Assembly: GCA_027347805.1 (NCBI GenBank)
Contig: DAIEQP010000013.1
Coordinates: 1 to 39,078, forward strand
Length of the DNA: 39,078 bases
Reading direction: 5' to 3'
Source of the DNA: Ignavibacteria bacterium
GTDB taxonomy: Bacteria > Bacteroidota > Ignavibacteria > Ignavibacteriales > Melioribacteraceae
A model generated the notes under the pieces. It saw nothing but the letters and a program-made list of their open reading frames with translations, did not search any database and was not told where the DNA came from. The first letter of the stretch is position 1; every line of letters begins with the position of its first letter. Below, piece by piece: positions 1 through 8,855 of the stretch. The translations under genes were made by a program, and so were the position numbers.

Positions 1-2
1 AT

Positions 3-770
3 ATAACAAAGAGAAAACAGGCTGAAGAGGATATTAAAGTTTCTCTCAAAAAAGAAAAAGATCTTAACGAACTCAAATCCAAATTTGTATCATTTGTTTC
101 GCACGAATTTAGAACACCGTTGACTGCAATTCTTTCTTCGGCAGAAATGCTCGAAATGTACGGAAGCCAGCTTGATGAAGAAAAAAAGCAGAACCATTAT
201 TCTAACATCAAGAAATCAATAGATAATTTGATTGTGCTGCTTAATGATGTAACAGAAATAAACCGGGCTGATTCCGGAAAAATAAAAGTAAATCCTGAAG
301 TTTTTGAACTGGTAGGTTTCTTAAAAGAATTAACAGAAGAACTTTTAGTCGGTTTTCCTGATCATCCAGAACTAAGCTGGGATATTCCATTTGATTCGCT
401 TGAAGTTGATCTTGATCTCAAGTTATTTAGGCAACTGGCCAGCAATCTAATTTCAAATGCTATAAAATACACTCCCAAAGGAAAGAATGTTTATATATCG
501 GTAACCCAATCTGATGAAAGGTTCGTAATTGTTGTGCGTGATGAAGGAATTGGAATTTCTGAAGAAGATCAGAAAAATATTTTTGAGCCATTTATTCGAG
601 GAAGGAATGTCGCGAAGATAAAAGGAACCGGGCTTGGACTAGCGATTCTAAAGCGCGCTGTAAATTTACTTCAGGGCTCGGTTGAACTTAAGAGCAAAGT
701 TGGCGAAGGAACAATTATTTCTGCAAGCCTTCCTAAAAAAATTGAAAGTATGTTTAGAACAAAAATGTAG
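3..770 (+). CDS. Sensor histidine kinase, 3' part (5' end outside window)
   Basis: This is the C-terminal part of a histidine kinase. The ORF track begins at a TTG (120), but the frame is open to the window edge and encodes a charged, helical linker and then the H-box SHEFRTPL, so the gene starts upstream. From the first visible codon, the phospho-accepting His is about residue 34. A dimerisation helix follows, then a HATPase domain with N-box NLISNAIKYTP, G1 box DEGIGIS and G2 box GTGLGLAI. All catalytic boxes look intact. Any sensor (PAS/GAF or membrane) domain is out of view, so the signal is unknown. The next gene, 11 bases downstream, is a receiver-kinase hybrid, which suggests one phosphorelay. 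The family call is secure; a role in motility is only inferred from location. Confidence 0.93.
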   Translation: MTKRKQAEEDIKVSLKKEKDLNELKSKFVSFVSHEFRTPLTAILSSAEMLEMYGSQLDEEKKQNHYSNIKKSIDNLIVLLNDVTEINRADSGKIKVNPEVFELVGFLKELTEELLVGFPDHPELSWDIPFDSLEVDLDLKLFRQLASNLISNAIKYTPKGKNVYISVTQSDERFVIVVRDEGIGISEEDQKNIFEPFIRGRNVAKIKGTGLGLAILKRAVNLLQGSVELKSKVGEGTIISASLPKKIESMFRTKM

Positions 771-781
771 AGTGGTTTTGA

Positions 782-1864
782 ATGAAAAAAATTCTGATTG
801 TTGAAGATAATGATACAGTAAGAAACAATTTGGTCGATATACTGCAGATAAACAAATATGAAACAATATCGGCAGAAAATGGACTGGAAGGATTTCAGCA
901 AGCTCTGGAAAAATTGCCTGATCTAATTTTATCCGATATTATGATGCCGGTTATGGATGGATATGAACTGTTGAAAAAAGTTAGGGAAAGTTCACCAATT
1001 AATTTTACTCCATTCATTTTTTTAAGTGCAAAATCTACTTATAAAGATGTAAGATATGGAATGAATCTTAGCGCGGACGATTATTTATCTAAACCCTTTT
1101 CTGTTGCCGAACTGGTAAATGCGATAGAATCTAATTTAGCTAAATCAAAAAAAATGGATGCCAAAATTGATCAGTTAAAAGATAGTATTGCCTTTTCAAT
1201 TCCCCACGAACTTCGAACACCATTAGCTGCTATTCTTGGTTTTACAGGATTACTTAAAGATATAATTCAAAGCTCTGCCGATATAAATGATATGATGCTT
1301 ATGGCTGATAATATTTACGATTCGGGAATTAGGTTGAATAATGTAATTAATAAATTTATCCTTTATTCCGAATCTTCGTATGTGTTGCTCGATTCATCAA
1401 TGATAAAAAAATATAATGATTCTGAAATAGAATCGGTTGAAGCTTATGTTAGACCCGCAGCAATTAAAACATGCAGCAGACTTGGAAGGAGTACAGACCT
1501 GAAAATTGATTTTATGGATTTTCAGGTAAAAATGGATTTTCGGCATCTTGTATATATTGTCGAGGAGTTAATTGAAAACGCATGTAAATACTCGCAGACT
1601 GAATCAGAAATCAAAATATTGTTACGAAGAGAAAATGATTTCTGGACTTTTTCTGTTACAGACCATGGGATTGGAATGGACGCTCATCAGATAAAATCAA
1701 TCGGAACATTGAATCAATTTGATAGAAAAATAAACGAAGTTGCAGGTAATGGGCTTGGGCTTTCAACTTTAAAGAAAATAATTGAAATATATTCGGGGGA
1801 ACTTATAATTACCAGCGAACCTCAATCATATACAACAGTTACATTAAGGTTCCCCATCAAGTAA
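782..1864 (+). CDS. Hybrid response regulator/histidine kinase (REC-HisKA-HATPase)
   Basis: A 360-residue cytoplasmic two-component protein. Residues 1-120 form a receiver with acidic pair E8/D9, phospho-acceptor D52 in SDIMMPVMDG and K104 in LSKPF. After a short helix comes the H-box IPHELRTPLA (H142), then a HATPase domain with ELIENACKYS, DHGIGMD and GNGLGLST. There are no membrane segments and no DNA-binding output. The receiver is N-terminal to the kinase, so phosphorylation probably tunes the attached kinase, and the preceding kinase may be the donor (inference). The ATG at 782 has only a weak ribosome site. A 256-base gap follows, so this gene is probably not in the chemotaxis operon. 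Confidence 0.92.
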   Translation: MKKILIVEDNDTVRNNLVDILQINKYETISAENGLEGFQQALEKLPDLILSDIMMPVMDGYELLKKVRESSPINFTPFIFLSAKSTYKDVRYGMNLSADDYLSKPFSVAELVNAIESNLAKSKKMDAKIDQLKDSIAFSIPHELRTPLAAILGFTGLLKDIIQSSADINDMMLMADNIYDSGIRLNNVINKFILYSESSYVLLDSSMIKKYNDSEIESVEAYVRPAAIKTCSRLGRSTDLKIDFMDFQVKMDFRHLVYIVEELIENACKYSQTESEIKILLRRENDFWTFSVTDHGIGMDAHQIKSIGTLNQFDRKINEVAGNGLGLSTLKKIIEIYSGELIITSEPQSYTTVTLRFPIK

Positions 1865-2077
1865 CACAAAAAATTTTTACAATTTATTTTCAATTCAATT
1901 CTCCTAATCGACTAATCTTTTTGAGTAATTATCCGATAATATCTTTGGTTTTCTGTACCTGAAAACTTGTATTGCAAAAGTTTGGGGTGTTTTAATGAAC
2001 AATTTTTTACACCTGGCTAATATTGGGCAGTAATAAAGAAAAAAGTTGCGGAATTAACGCAAATGAATCATCCTGGT

Positions 2078-2093
2078 AGGCATAGTAGTTGAA
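2078..2093 (+). promoter_or_regulatory. Sigma-54-like promoter motif upstream of the chemotaxis operon
   Basis: AGGCATAGTAGTTGAA has GG and TTG spaced as in a -24/-12 element and ends 27 bases before the HEAT-protein ATG. It is strikingly similar to the motif before fliL: allowing for flanks, about 15 of 18 aligned bases match. The canonical -12 GC is replaced by GA, so binding by sigma-54 is plausible but not certain. The rest of the 1865-2120 gap shows no gene, and only a poor GGTGT/ACACC hairpin. Confidence 0.5.
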
Positions 2094-2120
2094 AATAAAA
2101 TAAAAAAGCAGGACAGAATT

Positions 2121-3533
2121 ATGTCAGATCAAAATCTTGATGAACAAAAAAATATTGATGTTTTAGAAGTGTTTAAAACAGGTTCTGCCGAAGACAAGTA
2201 TGAAATTATTAATTCTTTATATTCTCAGGAATTGACAGAAGAACATGCGTCTGCACTTTCTGGATTAATAGCTGATGAAGATAAAGGAATCAGAAATTCT
2301 GTAACAATGCTGATGCTTGCAACTCAGAATCCAAGTTTTCCAAAGTATGTTGTTGAATATGTAAAATCCAAAGATATTTCTGTAAGAAATCTAGCCGGGG
2401 AAATATTAATAAAATTTGGCTCAGCCTCTGTCGATGCCATCATTCAATTCGATCATGAAAATGATGATGATAATCTTAAATTCATTATTGATGTGTTGGG
2501 ATTAATAGGCGATCAGCGTGCCGCATTATTTATAATGGGAATTCTCAGCGGTTCTGAAAACGATAACGTTATTCTTGCATGTATTGAAGCTCTGGGTAAT
2601 TTGCGTTATGAGGGTTCCGTTGATGTCTTGCTTTTGTTCTATGATCGTAATGAATTATACAAGCCTACACTTGTAGAGGCATTAGGAAAAATAGGTTCTA
2701 GGGAAGCACTCCAATTTCTTGTTTCCAAGTTTCCAAATGAAGATGAGTTAACTCAATATTCAATTCTCGAAAGCCTTGGTAATCTTGGTGATATAGAAAC
2801 ATTTTTCTTTCTCCTTGAACAAGTGAATACGATTTCCGGCCCGCTCGTTCTTCCCTTGATTACTTCTATTTCAATTCTTAAGGACCGTTTTAATCTTGAT
2901 ATACCATTCGATAACCGCATGAAAAGTTTGTTGATGTATACAATAAAGGAAGGAACTTTAGAGCATAAAAAAGTAGCGTTCAATTTGATAGAATCATTTG
3001 ATGATAAAGATATTTTGTTTACATGCTTGAATTTGGTGGGCGAAGATTATGCACTTGACGAGACAATAAAATCAAGAATTTTTAGAAACACCGAATATAT
3101 TTACCGAGAAATTGCTCGCGTAATTAATAGCAACCCCAAAAACCTGCGTCAAATACTTAATTTGTTCTCTCAGACAATTGCCTACATAAATGAATTCCAG
3201 ATAGAAGTAAATGTTTCTATCCTTGAAATTAAAGGAATAACCCAGGCGCTTAGCGGATTAATAAACAATCCTGATGAGGAAGTAAGAAGATCATCCATGG
3301 AATTATTGTTTATTCTGGATCCCGATACAGCGTTTATGTTTGTTGATTCAATGACACAGGATGAAAATATGTGGAATAGGTTAAGATTGGTTGAAGTATT
3401 GGAGAAATTTGAAACAGAAAAAATAGAATCGGTATTGCAAAAATTAGTAAATGATGAAGATGAAATGGTAAAAGACCGCGCACTATTTGTTTATAATTCC
3501 AGAATTAATAACGTATCTGAAACCAAGAATTGA
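2121..3533 (+). CDS. HEAT-repeat protein at head of chemotaxis operon
   Basis: A 470-residue acidic protein made of helical repeats of about 30-40 residues, such as ILACIEALGNLRYEGSVDVL, followed by similar units (LVEALGKIGSREALQFLV; ILESLGNLGDIETFFFLL). This is the pattern of HEAT/PBS-lyase repeat proteins, which act as protein-binding scaffolds. No signal peptide, membrane helix or catalytic motif is visible. The middle (about 250-380) is less repetitive, and repeats resume near the C-terminus. The coding region ends within bases of cheR and starts the operon that carries the Che phosphorelay, so a scaffold or adaptor role in chemotaxis or flagellar placement is a reasonable inference. Exact function unknown. 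Confidence 0.8.
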   Translation: MSDQNLDEQKNIDVLEVFKTGSAEDKYEIINSLYSQELTEEHASALSGLIADEDKGIRNSVTMLMLATQNPSFPKYVVEYVKSKDISVRNLAGEILIKFGSASVDAIIQFDHENDDDNLKFIIDVLGLIGDQRAALFIMGILSGSENDNVILACIEALGNLRYEGSVDVLLLFYDRNELYKPTLVEALGKIGSREALQFLVSKFPNEDELTQYSILESLGNLGDIETFFFLLEQVNTISGPLVLPLITSISILKDRFNLDIPFDNRMKSLLMYTIKEGTLEHKKVAFNLIESFDDKDILFTCLNLVGEDYALDETIKSRIFRNTEYIYREIARVINSNPKNLRQILNLFSQTIAYINEFQIEVNVSILEIKGITQALSGLINNPDEEVRRSSMELLFILDPDTAFMFVDSMTQDENMWNRLRLVEVLEKFETEKIESVLQKLVNDEDEMVKDRALFVYNSRINNVSETKN

Positions 3534-3538
3534 ATGAT

Positions 3539-4444
3539 ATGAATTCATCTCTAAATTTAAATACTGCTGGCCTGGCATCGAACATTGTAGCTCCCGGTGT
3601 AAAACAAATGTTAATGTCCGGTCAACTCTTTGAGGGGATTAGAAAATATATTTATGATAATTGCGGTATTTATTTCCAGGACAATAAAAAATATTTTCTG
3701 GAAAGCCGGCTCCAACGAAGAATGAATTACCTGGGTCTTAAAACTTACGAAGAGTATTTTGACCTGTTAAGATTTGGAGCTAATGGGGCTAACGAAAAAA
3801 AATATTTCTATGAAGCTATAACTATTAACGAGACATTTTTCTTCCGTAACCAGCCGCAATTAGATGCACTTGCATCCCAAATACTGCCCGAAATAATTAG
3901 TGCTAAATTAGCCGCGGGTAAAAATAAAATTAGAATCTGGAGTGCGGCAAGTTCATCAGGTGAAGAAGCTTATTCTATTGCAATGACTTTCACTGATTTA
4001 ATAAAACCGCGCTTCCCATCTATGGAACTTGAGGTGGTAGGTACCGATATTAACAGCGCGGTAGTTGAAACGGCAAATAATGCTGTTTACAGAGATTATT
4101 CAATTAGAAATACACCACCTTACTACTTAAAAAAATATTTTAAACCCTCTACTAACGGTTCATTCGAAGTTAATCCCGATATTAAAAAGATGGCTTCGTT
4201 TAAAATTATGAATCTCTATGATGATGCATCGATGAGAGCAATGTTCAATTTTGATGTCGTATTCTGTGCTAATGTTCTCATCTATTTTGATCTGGCATCC
4301 AAAATAAAAGTTGTGTCGCATTTGTACAACTCGCTTAATAAAGGCGGGTACCTTTTTATTGGATATTCGGAAACATTGCACGGAATATCGAGGGCTTTTA
4401 AGTTAATGAGTTTTCCAAATACTGTTGGATACAAGAAGGAGTAA
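3539..4444 (+). CDS. cheR: Chemotaxis protein methyltransferase CheR
   Basis: SAM-dependent methyltransferase that methylates glutamates on chemoreceptors during adaptation. The N-terminal helical CheR_N domain (YIYDNCGIYFQDNKKYFLES) is followed by the diagnostic NETFFFRN, the SAM-binding loop SAASSSGEEAYSIA, VGTDIN and FDVVFCANVLIYFD, and ends in GYSETL. No TPR or other C-terminal extension is present. The track uses TTG at 3530, overlapping the HEAT stop; ATG 3539 three codons later is equally possible and is preferred here. Overlap or near-overlap with the HEAT gene suggests translational coupling. cheB lies four genes downstream, giving a complete methylation pair. Confidence 0.96.
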   Translation: MNSSLNLNTAGLASNIVAPGVKQMLMSGQLFEGIRKYIYDNCGIYFQDNKKYFLESRLQRRMNYLGLKTYEEYFDLLRFGANGANEKKYFYEAITINETFFFRNQPQLDALASQILPEIISAKLAAGKNKIRIWSAASSSGEEAYSIAMTFTDLIKPRFPSMELEVVGTDINSAVVETANNAVYRDYSIRNTPPYYLKKYFKPSTNGSFEVNPDIKKMASFKIMNLYDDASMRAMFNFDVVFCANVLIYFDLASKIKVVSHLYNSLNKGGYLFIGYSETLHGISRAFKLMSFPNTVGYKKE

Positions 4445-4450
4445 ATGAAT

Positions 4451-4816
4451 ATGAAGAAGGTTATTCTAGTAGCCGATGATTCACCAACGATACGAAAATT
4501 TGTATCTGTAGCGCTCTCGGTTAGAGGATATGAAATTGTTTCATGCGCAGACGGCATGGAAGCAATTGAAATTCTGCCGACTCAAAAAGTTGATTTGGTA
4601 ATTACGGATCTTAATATGCCCAATGTAGACGGATTTGAATTAATCCTTTCAATAAGAAATAATGCTGAATATAAAGACATACCCATTATAGTACTCTCTT
4701 CGCTTGGTGCAACAGAAGATATTCAGCGCGGCTTGGAATGCGGAGCTAATTCATATTTAGTGAAACCATTCGACCCTAAACGTGTAGCTTACGAAGTTTC
4801 AAAATATTTAAACTAG
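4451..4816 (+). CDS. Single-domain response regulator (CheY-like)
   Basis: A stand-alone receiver of about 121 residues: acidic pocket ADDSPTIRK, phospho-Asp in ITDLNMPNVDG, switch Ser in VLSSLG and Lys in LVKPF. It has no output domain. The track begins at ATG 4445, directly after the cheR stop, but the ribosome site AAGGAG (4436-4441) is only 3 bases from that ATG and 9 from ATG 4451, so 4451 is preferred. It resembles PilG/CheY-type regulators. It differs from the next gene (Asn-Met-Pro loop sequence, SS rather than TT switch), so it may be a phosphate sink or act on a different target rather than the motor (inference). Confidence 0.9.
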   Translation: MKKVILVADDSPTIRKFVSVALSVRGYEIVSCADGMEAIEILPTQKVDLVITDLNMPNVDGFELILSIRNNAEYKDIPIIVLSSLGATEDIQRGLECGANSYLVKPFDPKRVAYEVSKYLN

Positions 4817-4824
4817 AGGTAAAC

Positions 4825-5208
4825 ATGGCACTTAAATTCTTGGTAGTAGATGATTCAGTAACAATGCGCAGAATTGTTCTCAACTCTTTAAAACAAATTG
4901 GTCATGAAGAATTTGTAGAAGCAGCTGATGGACGTGAAGCATTCACAAAACTTTCTGCCGATGACGGAATAAATTTTGTTATTACAGATTGGAATATGCC
5001 CGATGTAACGGGTTTGGATTTTGTAAAGCAAGTTAGAGCAAATCCAAAATATGCAAGCCTTCCAATATTAATGGTAACAACACGTGGAATGAAGGAAGAC
5101 ATTGTAGAAGCGCTTCAGGCAAAAGTGAATAATTATATTGTAAAACCTTTTACTCCGCAGGTACTAAGAGAAAAAATCGAACAAATAATTGCAACACCGG
5201 TTGCATAG
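4825..5208 (+). CDS. cheY: Chemotaxis response regulator CheY
   Basis: A 127-residue receiver that, when phosphorylated by CheA, binds FliM to change motor behaviour. Acidic pair D9/D10 in VVDDSVTMRR, phospho-acceptor D55 in TDWNMPDVTG, switch Thr in MVTTRG and K107 in IVKPF all match classical CheY, including the ITDWNMP signature. The ribosome site GAGGT precedes the ATG by 6 bases. It is immediately followed by cheZ, whose product would dephosphorylate it. The FliM in this window carries the expected N-terminal CheY-binding peptide. This is the better candidate of the two adjacent receivers for the motor-binding CheY. Confidence 0.95.
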   Translation: MALKFLVVDDSVTMRRIVLNSLKQIGHEEFVEAADGREAFTKLSADDGINFVITDWNMPDVTGLDFVKQVRANPKYASLPILMVTTRGMKEDIVEALQAKVNNYIVKPFTPQVLREKIEQIIATPVA

Positions 5209-5217
5209 GGAGCCAAC

Positions 5218-6003
5218 ATGGAAGATGTACAAAAAATGCCGCAAATACCAAATATGCAGCAACTCTTCGAAAGACTGGGCGATCTTAAATCTTTCTTTGT
5301 TTATGGACAGAAACTGATCCCAACTCTTCAGAAAATTGTTGACTTTATGCAGGCAACTATACCATTACTTGAAACTGTCAACAAATCTATTACTGAAAGC
5401 ACAGGCAAGTTACCTAAAGCTGCTGTTCAAATTAATAGTGTTACAAATGCAACCGAAGTTGCTGTTACAGAAATTCTTGATGTTGTTGATGGCGCCACCA
5501 ACGATTTAATGACAATCATGAAAAAACTTGAATCGTTGCGTTCACGTGTTCAAAAACAGGGTGAGTCAATCCAAAGGTTGGTAGCAAAATATCCCGATGA
5601 TCCGGATATTAAAGAACTTGTACAAAATGGTTTGAATCCCGAAGTATTGCAGCAGGATTACACAGAAGTGATGAATTTATCGGAAAAAATTCAGGGCGGC
5701 CTCATGAATATTACTATTTCATTGCAGGTCCAGGATATTACTTCGCAGCAGCTTGCTTCTGCAAATCATTTGATGACTTCAATACAGACAAAATTATCAT
5801 CTCTCTTATTTGATATTGATACAAAAGAAATCATGAAACATCACATTGATACACATATTGATATTAGTAAAGACCTGGCATTTAATCCCGAGGCGAGATA
5901 TGATAAGAATCATGAGAATCAGGCATTTGTAGATACAGTTGTTACAGATAATCAAATTCAACAATCACAAAAAGATATCGACGAGTTATTTTCAAAAAAA
6001 TGA
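5218..6003 (+). CDS. cheZ: CheY-P phosphatase CheZ
   Basis: A 261-residue, mostly helical protein. The catalytic segment reads LQVQDITSQQLAS; D173 and Q177 keep the D-x-x-x-Q spacing of the CheZ active site (DLTGQ in enterobacteria). Q177 would position water for CheY-P hydrolysis. Long helices before and after this point match the CheZ four-helix bundle, and a divergent acidic tail (about 210-261) ending in ELFSKK could be the CheY-tethering peptide. It overlaps cheA by 4 bases (ATGA) and follows cheY, so stoichiometric production is likely. The family call rests on the active-site motif, helical make-up and position. Confidence 0.9.
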   Translation: MEDVQKMPQIPNMQQLFERLGDLKSFFVYGQKLIPTLQKIVDFMQATIPLLETVNKSITESTGKLPKAAVQINSVTNATEVAVTEILDVVDGATNDLMTIMKKLESLRSRVQKQGESIQRLVAKYPDDPDIKELVQNGLNPEVLQQDYTEVMNLSEKIQGGLMNITISLQVQDITSQQLASANHLMTSIQTKLSSLLFDIDTKEIMKHHIDTHIDISKDLAFNPEARYDKNHENQAFVDTVVTDNQIQQSQKDIDELFSKK

Positions 6004-7793
6004 GCGACTCAAATAAAAACCCGACTTTGATTGATCCCGAGATGAAGGAAATTGTCGAGAGTTTCATTGTTGAAACCAAAGAAATTCTCGAAAAACTTGA
6101 CGTTGATCTCCTTGAACTTGAAAGAAAACCTGAAGACAAAGATCTGTTAAATCAAATCTTTCGTTCGTTTCATACCATTAAAGGCACCTCAGGTTTCTTA
6201 GGACTTGAAGTTCTGCCTGAAGTAACACATAAGTGTGAAGACATTCTTAACAAGCTTAGAAAAGGTGAAGCCATTCTAAGCAGTGAATTAATGGATGGGA
6301 TTCTGTTGGCGTTCGATACCATTAAGCAGCTTGTCAATCAGATTGAAACTGAGCAGAATGAAAGTGTTGAAACAGAAAAAGTATGTCTTGTTCTTGAAGG
6401 ATTGCTTAATGAAATAGAAAATGGTAGTGAAGCAAAGGAAGAGAAAAAGGAAATTGTTGTTCCGGAAGAAATCTTGGCAAAAATTGAGGCTGAAGAAAAG
6501 AAAACTGTTCAGACGGAACAAATTGTAAATGAAAAACACCAGCGCGATGAGAAAAAAATTGATGCGATGGAAAAAGCCGCATCAGCACAAGTTAAAGAAA
6601 ATACAATTCGTGTTGATGTTGACAGGCTTGATGCACTTCTAGATATTGTTTCCGAACTTGTACTTGGCAGAAACAGATTGACACAGGTTAATTCGCAGTT
6701 TGCAATTCAGGATGAAGGAAACAAATTCACAAAAGATTTTGGTGAAGTAACAAAGCAAATTGATCTGATGACAACTGAACTTCAACTTGTTTCAATGAAG
6801 TTGAGAATGATTAAGATTGCAAAAATATTTAATCGCTATCCGAGAATGGTGCGTGATCTTTCAAAAGATCTAAACAAAGAAATTGAACTTGTTATTCGCG
6901 GTGAAGAAACCGAAGTTGATAAAAATTTAATAGAAGAAATAAATGATCCACTTGTTCACTTGATCAGAAACTCAGTTGATCATGGTGTTGAACAGCCCGA
7001 AGTTAGAATTAAAGCTGGTAAAACTCCCAAAGGAACTGTAATACTTTCTGCAGAGCAGCTCGGTAATAATATTGTTATTACAATTGAAGATGATGGTAAA
7101 GGAATGGATCCGGAAGCGCTGAAAGAAAAGGCGGTTTCAAAAGGTTTAATAACTCGGGAAAAGGCAAAAGAGTTAACAAAACAGGAAGCAATTAATCTGA
7201 TTTTCCTGGCGGGATTTTCAACTGCAGAAAAAGTTTCTAATGTCTCTGGCAGAGGCGTAGGAATGGATGTGGTAAAAACAAATGTATCCCGTTTACGCGG
7301 AATAATAAATATTGATTCCGAAGTCGGCAAAGGAAGCAAAATTACAATCAAACTTCCGTTAACATTAGCAATTATTTCCGGTATGATTGTAAAAGCTTTT
7401 GGCGAAGCGATGGTAATTCCGCTTGGATCTGTAATTGAAGTTCTGCGCGTAAATAAAGATCAGATTTATTCTATAAAAGGAAAAGAAGTAATTAAAGTAA
7501 GAGATTCTGTTCTTCCGCTTGTATCAATGAATGAACTGCTCGTTGGCAGAATGAATGGTCATCGTGGTAATGGAAATACATGGCAATATGTTGTTGAAGT
7601 AGGCATCGCAGAAAAACGTTATGGAATAAAAGTAGATGAATTAATTGGCCAGCAGGAAGTTGTAATTAAATCTTTAGGCAGCTATCTCGGTAAAATAGAT
7701 GGTATTGCCGGTTCAACAATTATGGGAGACGGAACTGTTGTTATGATTCTCGATATTCATGAATTATTTAATAGACTGGAACAAACCGTTTGA
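6000..7793 (+). CDS. cheA: Chemotaxis histidine kinase CheA
   Basis: A 597-residue central kinase. The P1/HPt domain carries H58 in FRSFHTIKGTSGFLG. Residues about 135-198 are a Lys/Glu-rich linker with no recognisable P2 CheY-binding domain. The P3 dimerisation domain starts near NTIRVDVDRLDALLD. The P4 ATPase has the N-box LIRNSVDHGVE (about 321), DDGKGMD and SGRGVGMDVV, and residues about 455-597 form the CheW-like P5 regulatory domain. The ATG overlaps the cheZ stop, and the cheA stop overlaps the cheB start (TTGA), so three products are translationally coupled. No CheW or receptor gene is in the window; they must be encoded elsewhere. Confidence 0.97.
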   Translation: MSDSNKNPTLIDPEMKEIVESFIVETKEILEKLDVDLLELERKPEDKDLLNQIFRSFHTIKGTSGFLGLEVLPEVTHKCEDILNKLRKGEAILSSELMDGILLAFDTIKQLVNQIETEQNESVETEKVCLVLEGLLNEIENGSEAKEEKKEIVVPEEILAKIEAEEKKTVQTEQIVNEKHQRDEKKIDAMEKAASAQVKENTIRVDVDRLDALLDIVSELVLGRNRLTQVNSQFAIQDEGNKFTKDFGEVTKQIDLMTTELQLVSMKLRMIKIAKIFNRYPRMVRDLSKDLNKEIELVIRGEETEVDKNLIEEINDPLVHLIRNSVDHGVEQPEVRIKAGKTPKGTVILSAEQLGNNIVITIEDDGKGMDPEALKEKAVSKGLITREKAKELTKQEAINLIFLAGFSTAEKVSNVSGRGVGMDVVKTNVSRLRGIINIDSEVGKGSKITIKLPLTLAIISGMIVKAFGEAMVIPLGSVIEVLRVNKDQIYSIKGKEVIKVRDSVLPLVSMNELLVGRMNGHRGNGNTWQYVVEVGIAEKRYGIKVDELIGQQEVVIKSLGSYLGKIDGIAGSTIMGDGTVVMILDIHELFNRLEQTV

Positions 7794-8854
7794 GAGATAA
7801 AATTGCTGTATTAATAGTAGATGATTCTGCGTTCATGCGAAAATCACTTTCAATTATGCTTGAAAGTGATCCTGGGATAACTGTTATTGGAACAGCAAGG
7901 AATGGTTTAGAAGGTGTAGAACTTGCATCCAAATTAAGACCGGATGTAATAACGCTTGATATTGAAATGCCTGTGATGGATGGCCTGACCGCCCTAAAAA
8001 AAATTATGACTGAATGCCCTACTTCAGTAATAATGGTAAGCTCAATTACAACCGAAGGTGCGCAGGCAACATTAAAAGCTTTAGAATACGGTGCTGTTGA
8101 TTTCATACCAAAAGAAATGTCATTTGTAAGTGTTAATATCAGCAAGATAAAAGATGATCTTATTGGTAAAGTAAAAGATATTGCAAGAACCAAACTTCTC
8201 AAAGCAAGATTAGACCGCATAAAAGAAATAGGTTCAAGACCAACACAAAAACCCAGAGTCACTTCATATTTAACAGAACTACCTCGCATTGGATATAAAG
8301 CTGTTGCATTGGGAATTTCAACAGGAGGCCCGTTTACTCTCCAGAAAGTTCTTCCTTTAATTTCAGAAAAAATGCAATTGCCAGTTTTTATTGTTCAGCA
8401 TATGCCGCCAAAATTTACTCAAACACTTGCGGATAGATTAAACGGTTTATGCAAGCATGAAGTTAAAGAAGCTCAGGATGATGAGGTTGTTAGAAGAGGT
8501 GTTATTTATATTGCCCCCGGCGGCTTTCATATGAAACTGCGGAATCCAGGCAATCCAACTATTACAATTTCAAAAGAACCTTCAGATACTCTTCATCGCC
8601 CGTCTGTTGATGTAATGATGGATTCGGTGATTGATATTTATGGTAAATATACGCTTGGCGTGATAATGACTGGTATGGGAAAAGATGGCTGTGAGGCTAT
8701 AAAAAAATTAAAATCTTTAGGCGGATATTCAATTGCGCAGGATGAAGAATCTTGTGTTGTTTATGGAATGCCCAAAGCAATAGTTGATGCAGGTTATGCC
8801 GATGTTGTTCTTCCTGCAGAAAAAATTCCTGAAATGATTAACAGAGTGGTGTAA
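7790..8854 (+). CDS. cheB: Chemotaxis protein-glutamate methylesterase/deamidase CheB
   Basis: A 354-residue phosphorylation-activated methylesterase. Receiver: DD pair at 11-12 and phospho-acceptor D57 in LDIEMPVMDG. The linker spans about 130-165. The catalytic domain carries the triad S177 (GISTGG), H204 (VQHMPPKFT) and D299 (GMGKDG). The start is TTG at 7790, overlapping the cheA stop; no ATG lies before the first receiver strand (VLIVDDSAF), so this unusual start is well supported. It opposes CheR in receptor adaptation and competes with CheY for phosphate from CheA. Confidence 0.96.
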   Translation: MRDKIAVLIVDDSAFMRKSLSIMLESDPGITVIGTARNGLEGVELASKLRPDVITLDIEMPVMDGLTALKKIMTECPTSVIMVSSITTEGAQATLKALEYGAVDFIPKEMSFVSVNISKIKDDLIGKVKDIARTKLLKARLDRIKEIGSRPTQKPRVTSYLTELPRIGYKAVALGISTGGPFTLQKVLPLISEKMQLPVFIVQHMPPKFTQTLADRLNGLCKHEVKEAQDDEVVRRGVIYIAPGGFHMKLRNPGNPTITISKEPSDTLHRPSVDVMMDSVIDIYGKYTLGVIMTGMGKDGCEAIKKLKSLGGYSIAQDEESCVVYGMPKAIVDAGYADVVLPAEKIPEMINRVV

Positions 8855-8855
8855 A

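Noticed and set aside
1870-2040. Hairpin GGTGT...ACACC and a 12-codon mini-ORF in the gap after the hybrid kinase
   Set aside because: The stem is short with a long AT loop and no T-run; the mini-ORF has no ribosome site and no sign of being a leader peptide.
6980-7351. 123-aa minus-strand ORF within cheA, and other long minus-strand ORFs (for example 7768-8289, 14294-14683, 37075-37533)
   Set aside because: They lie opposite strongly conserved coding regions and show no recognisable domains, so they are frame shadows.
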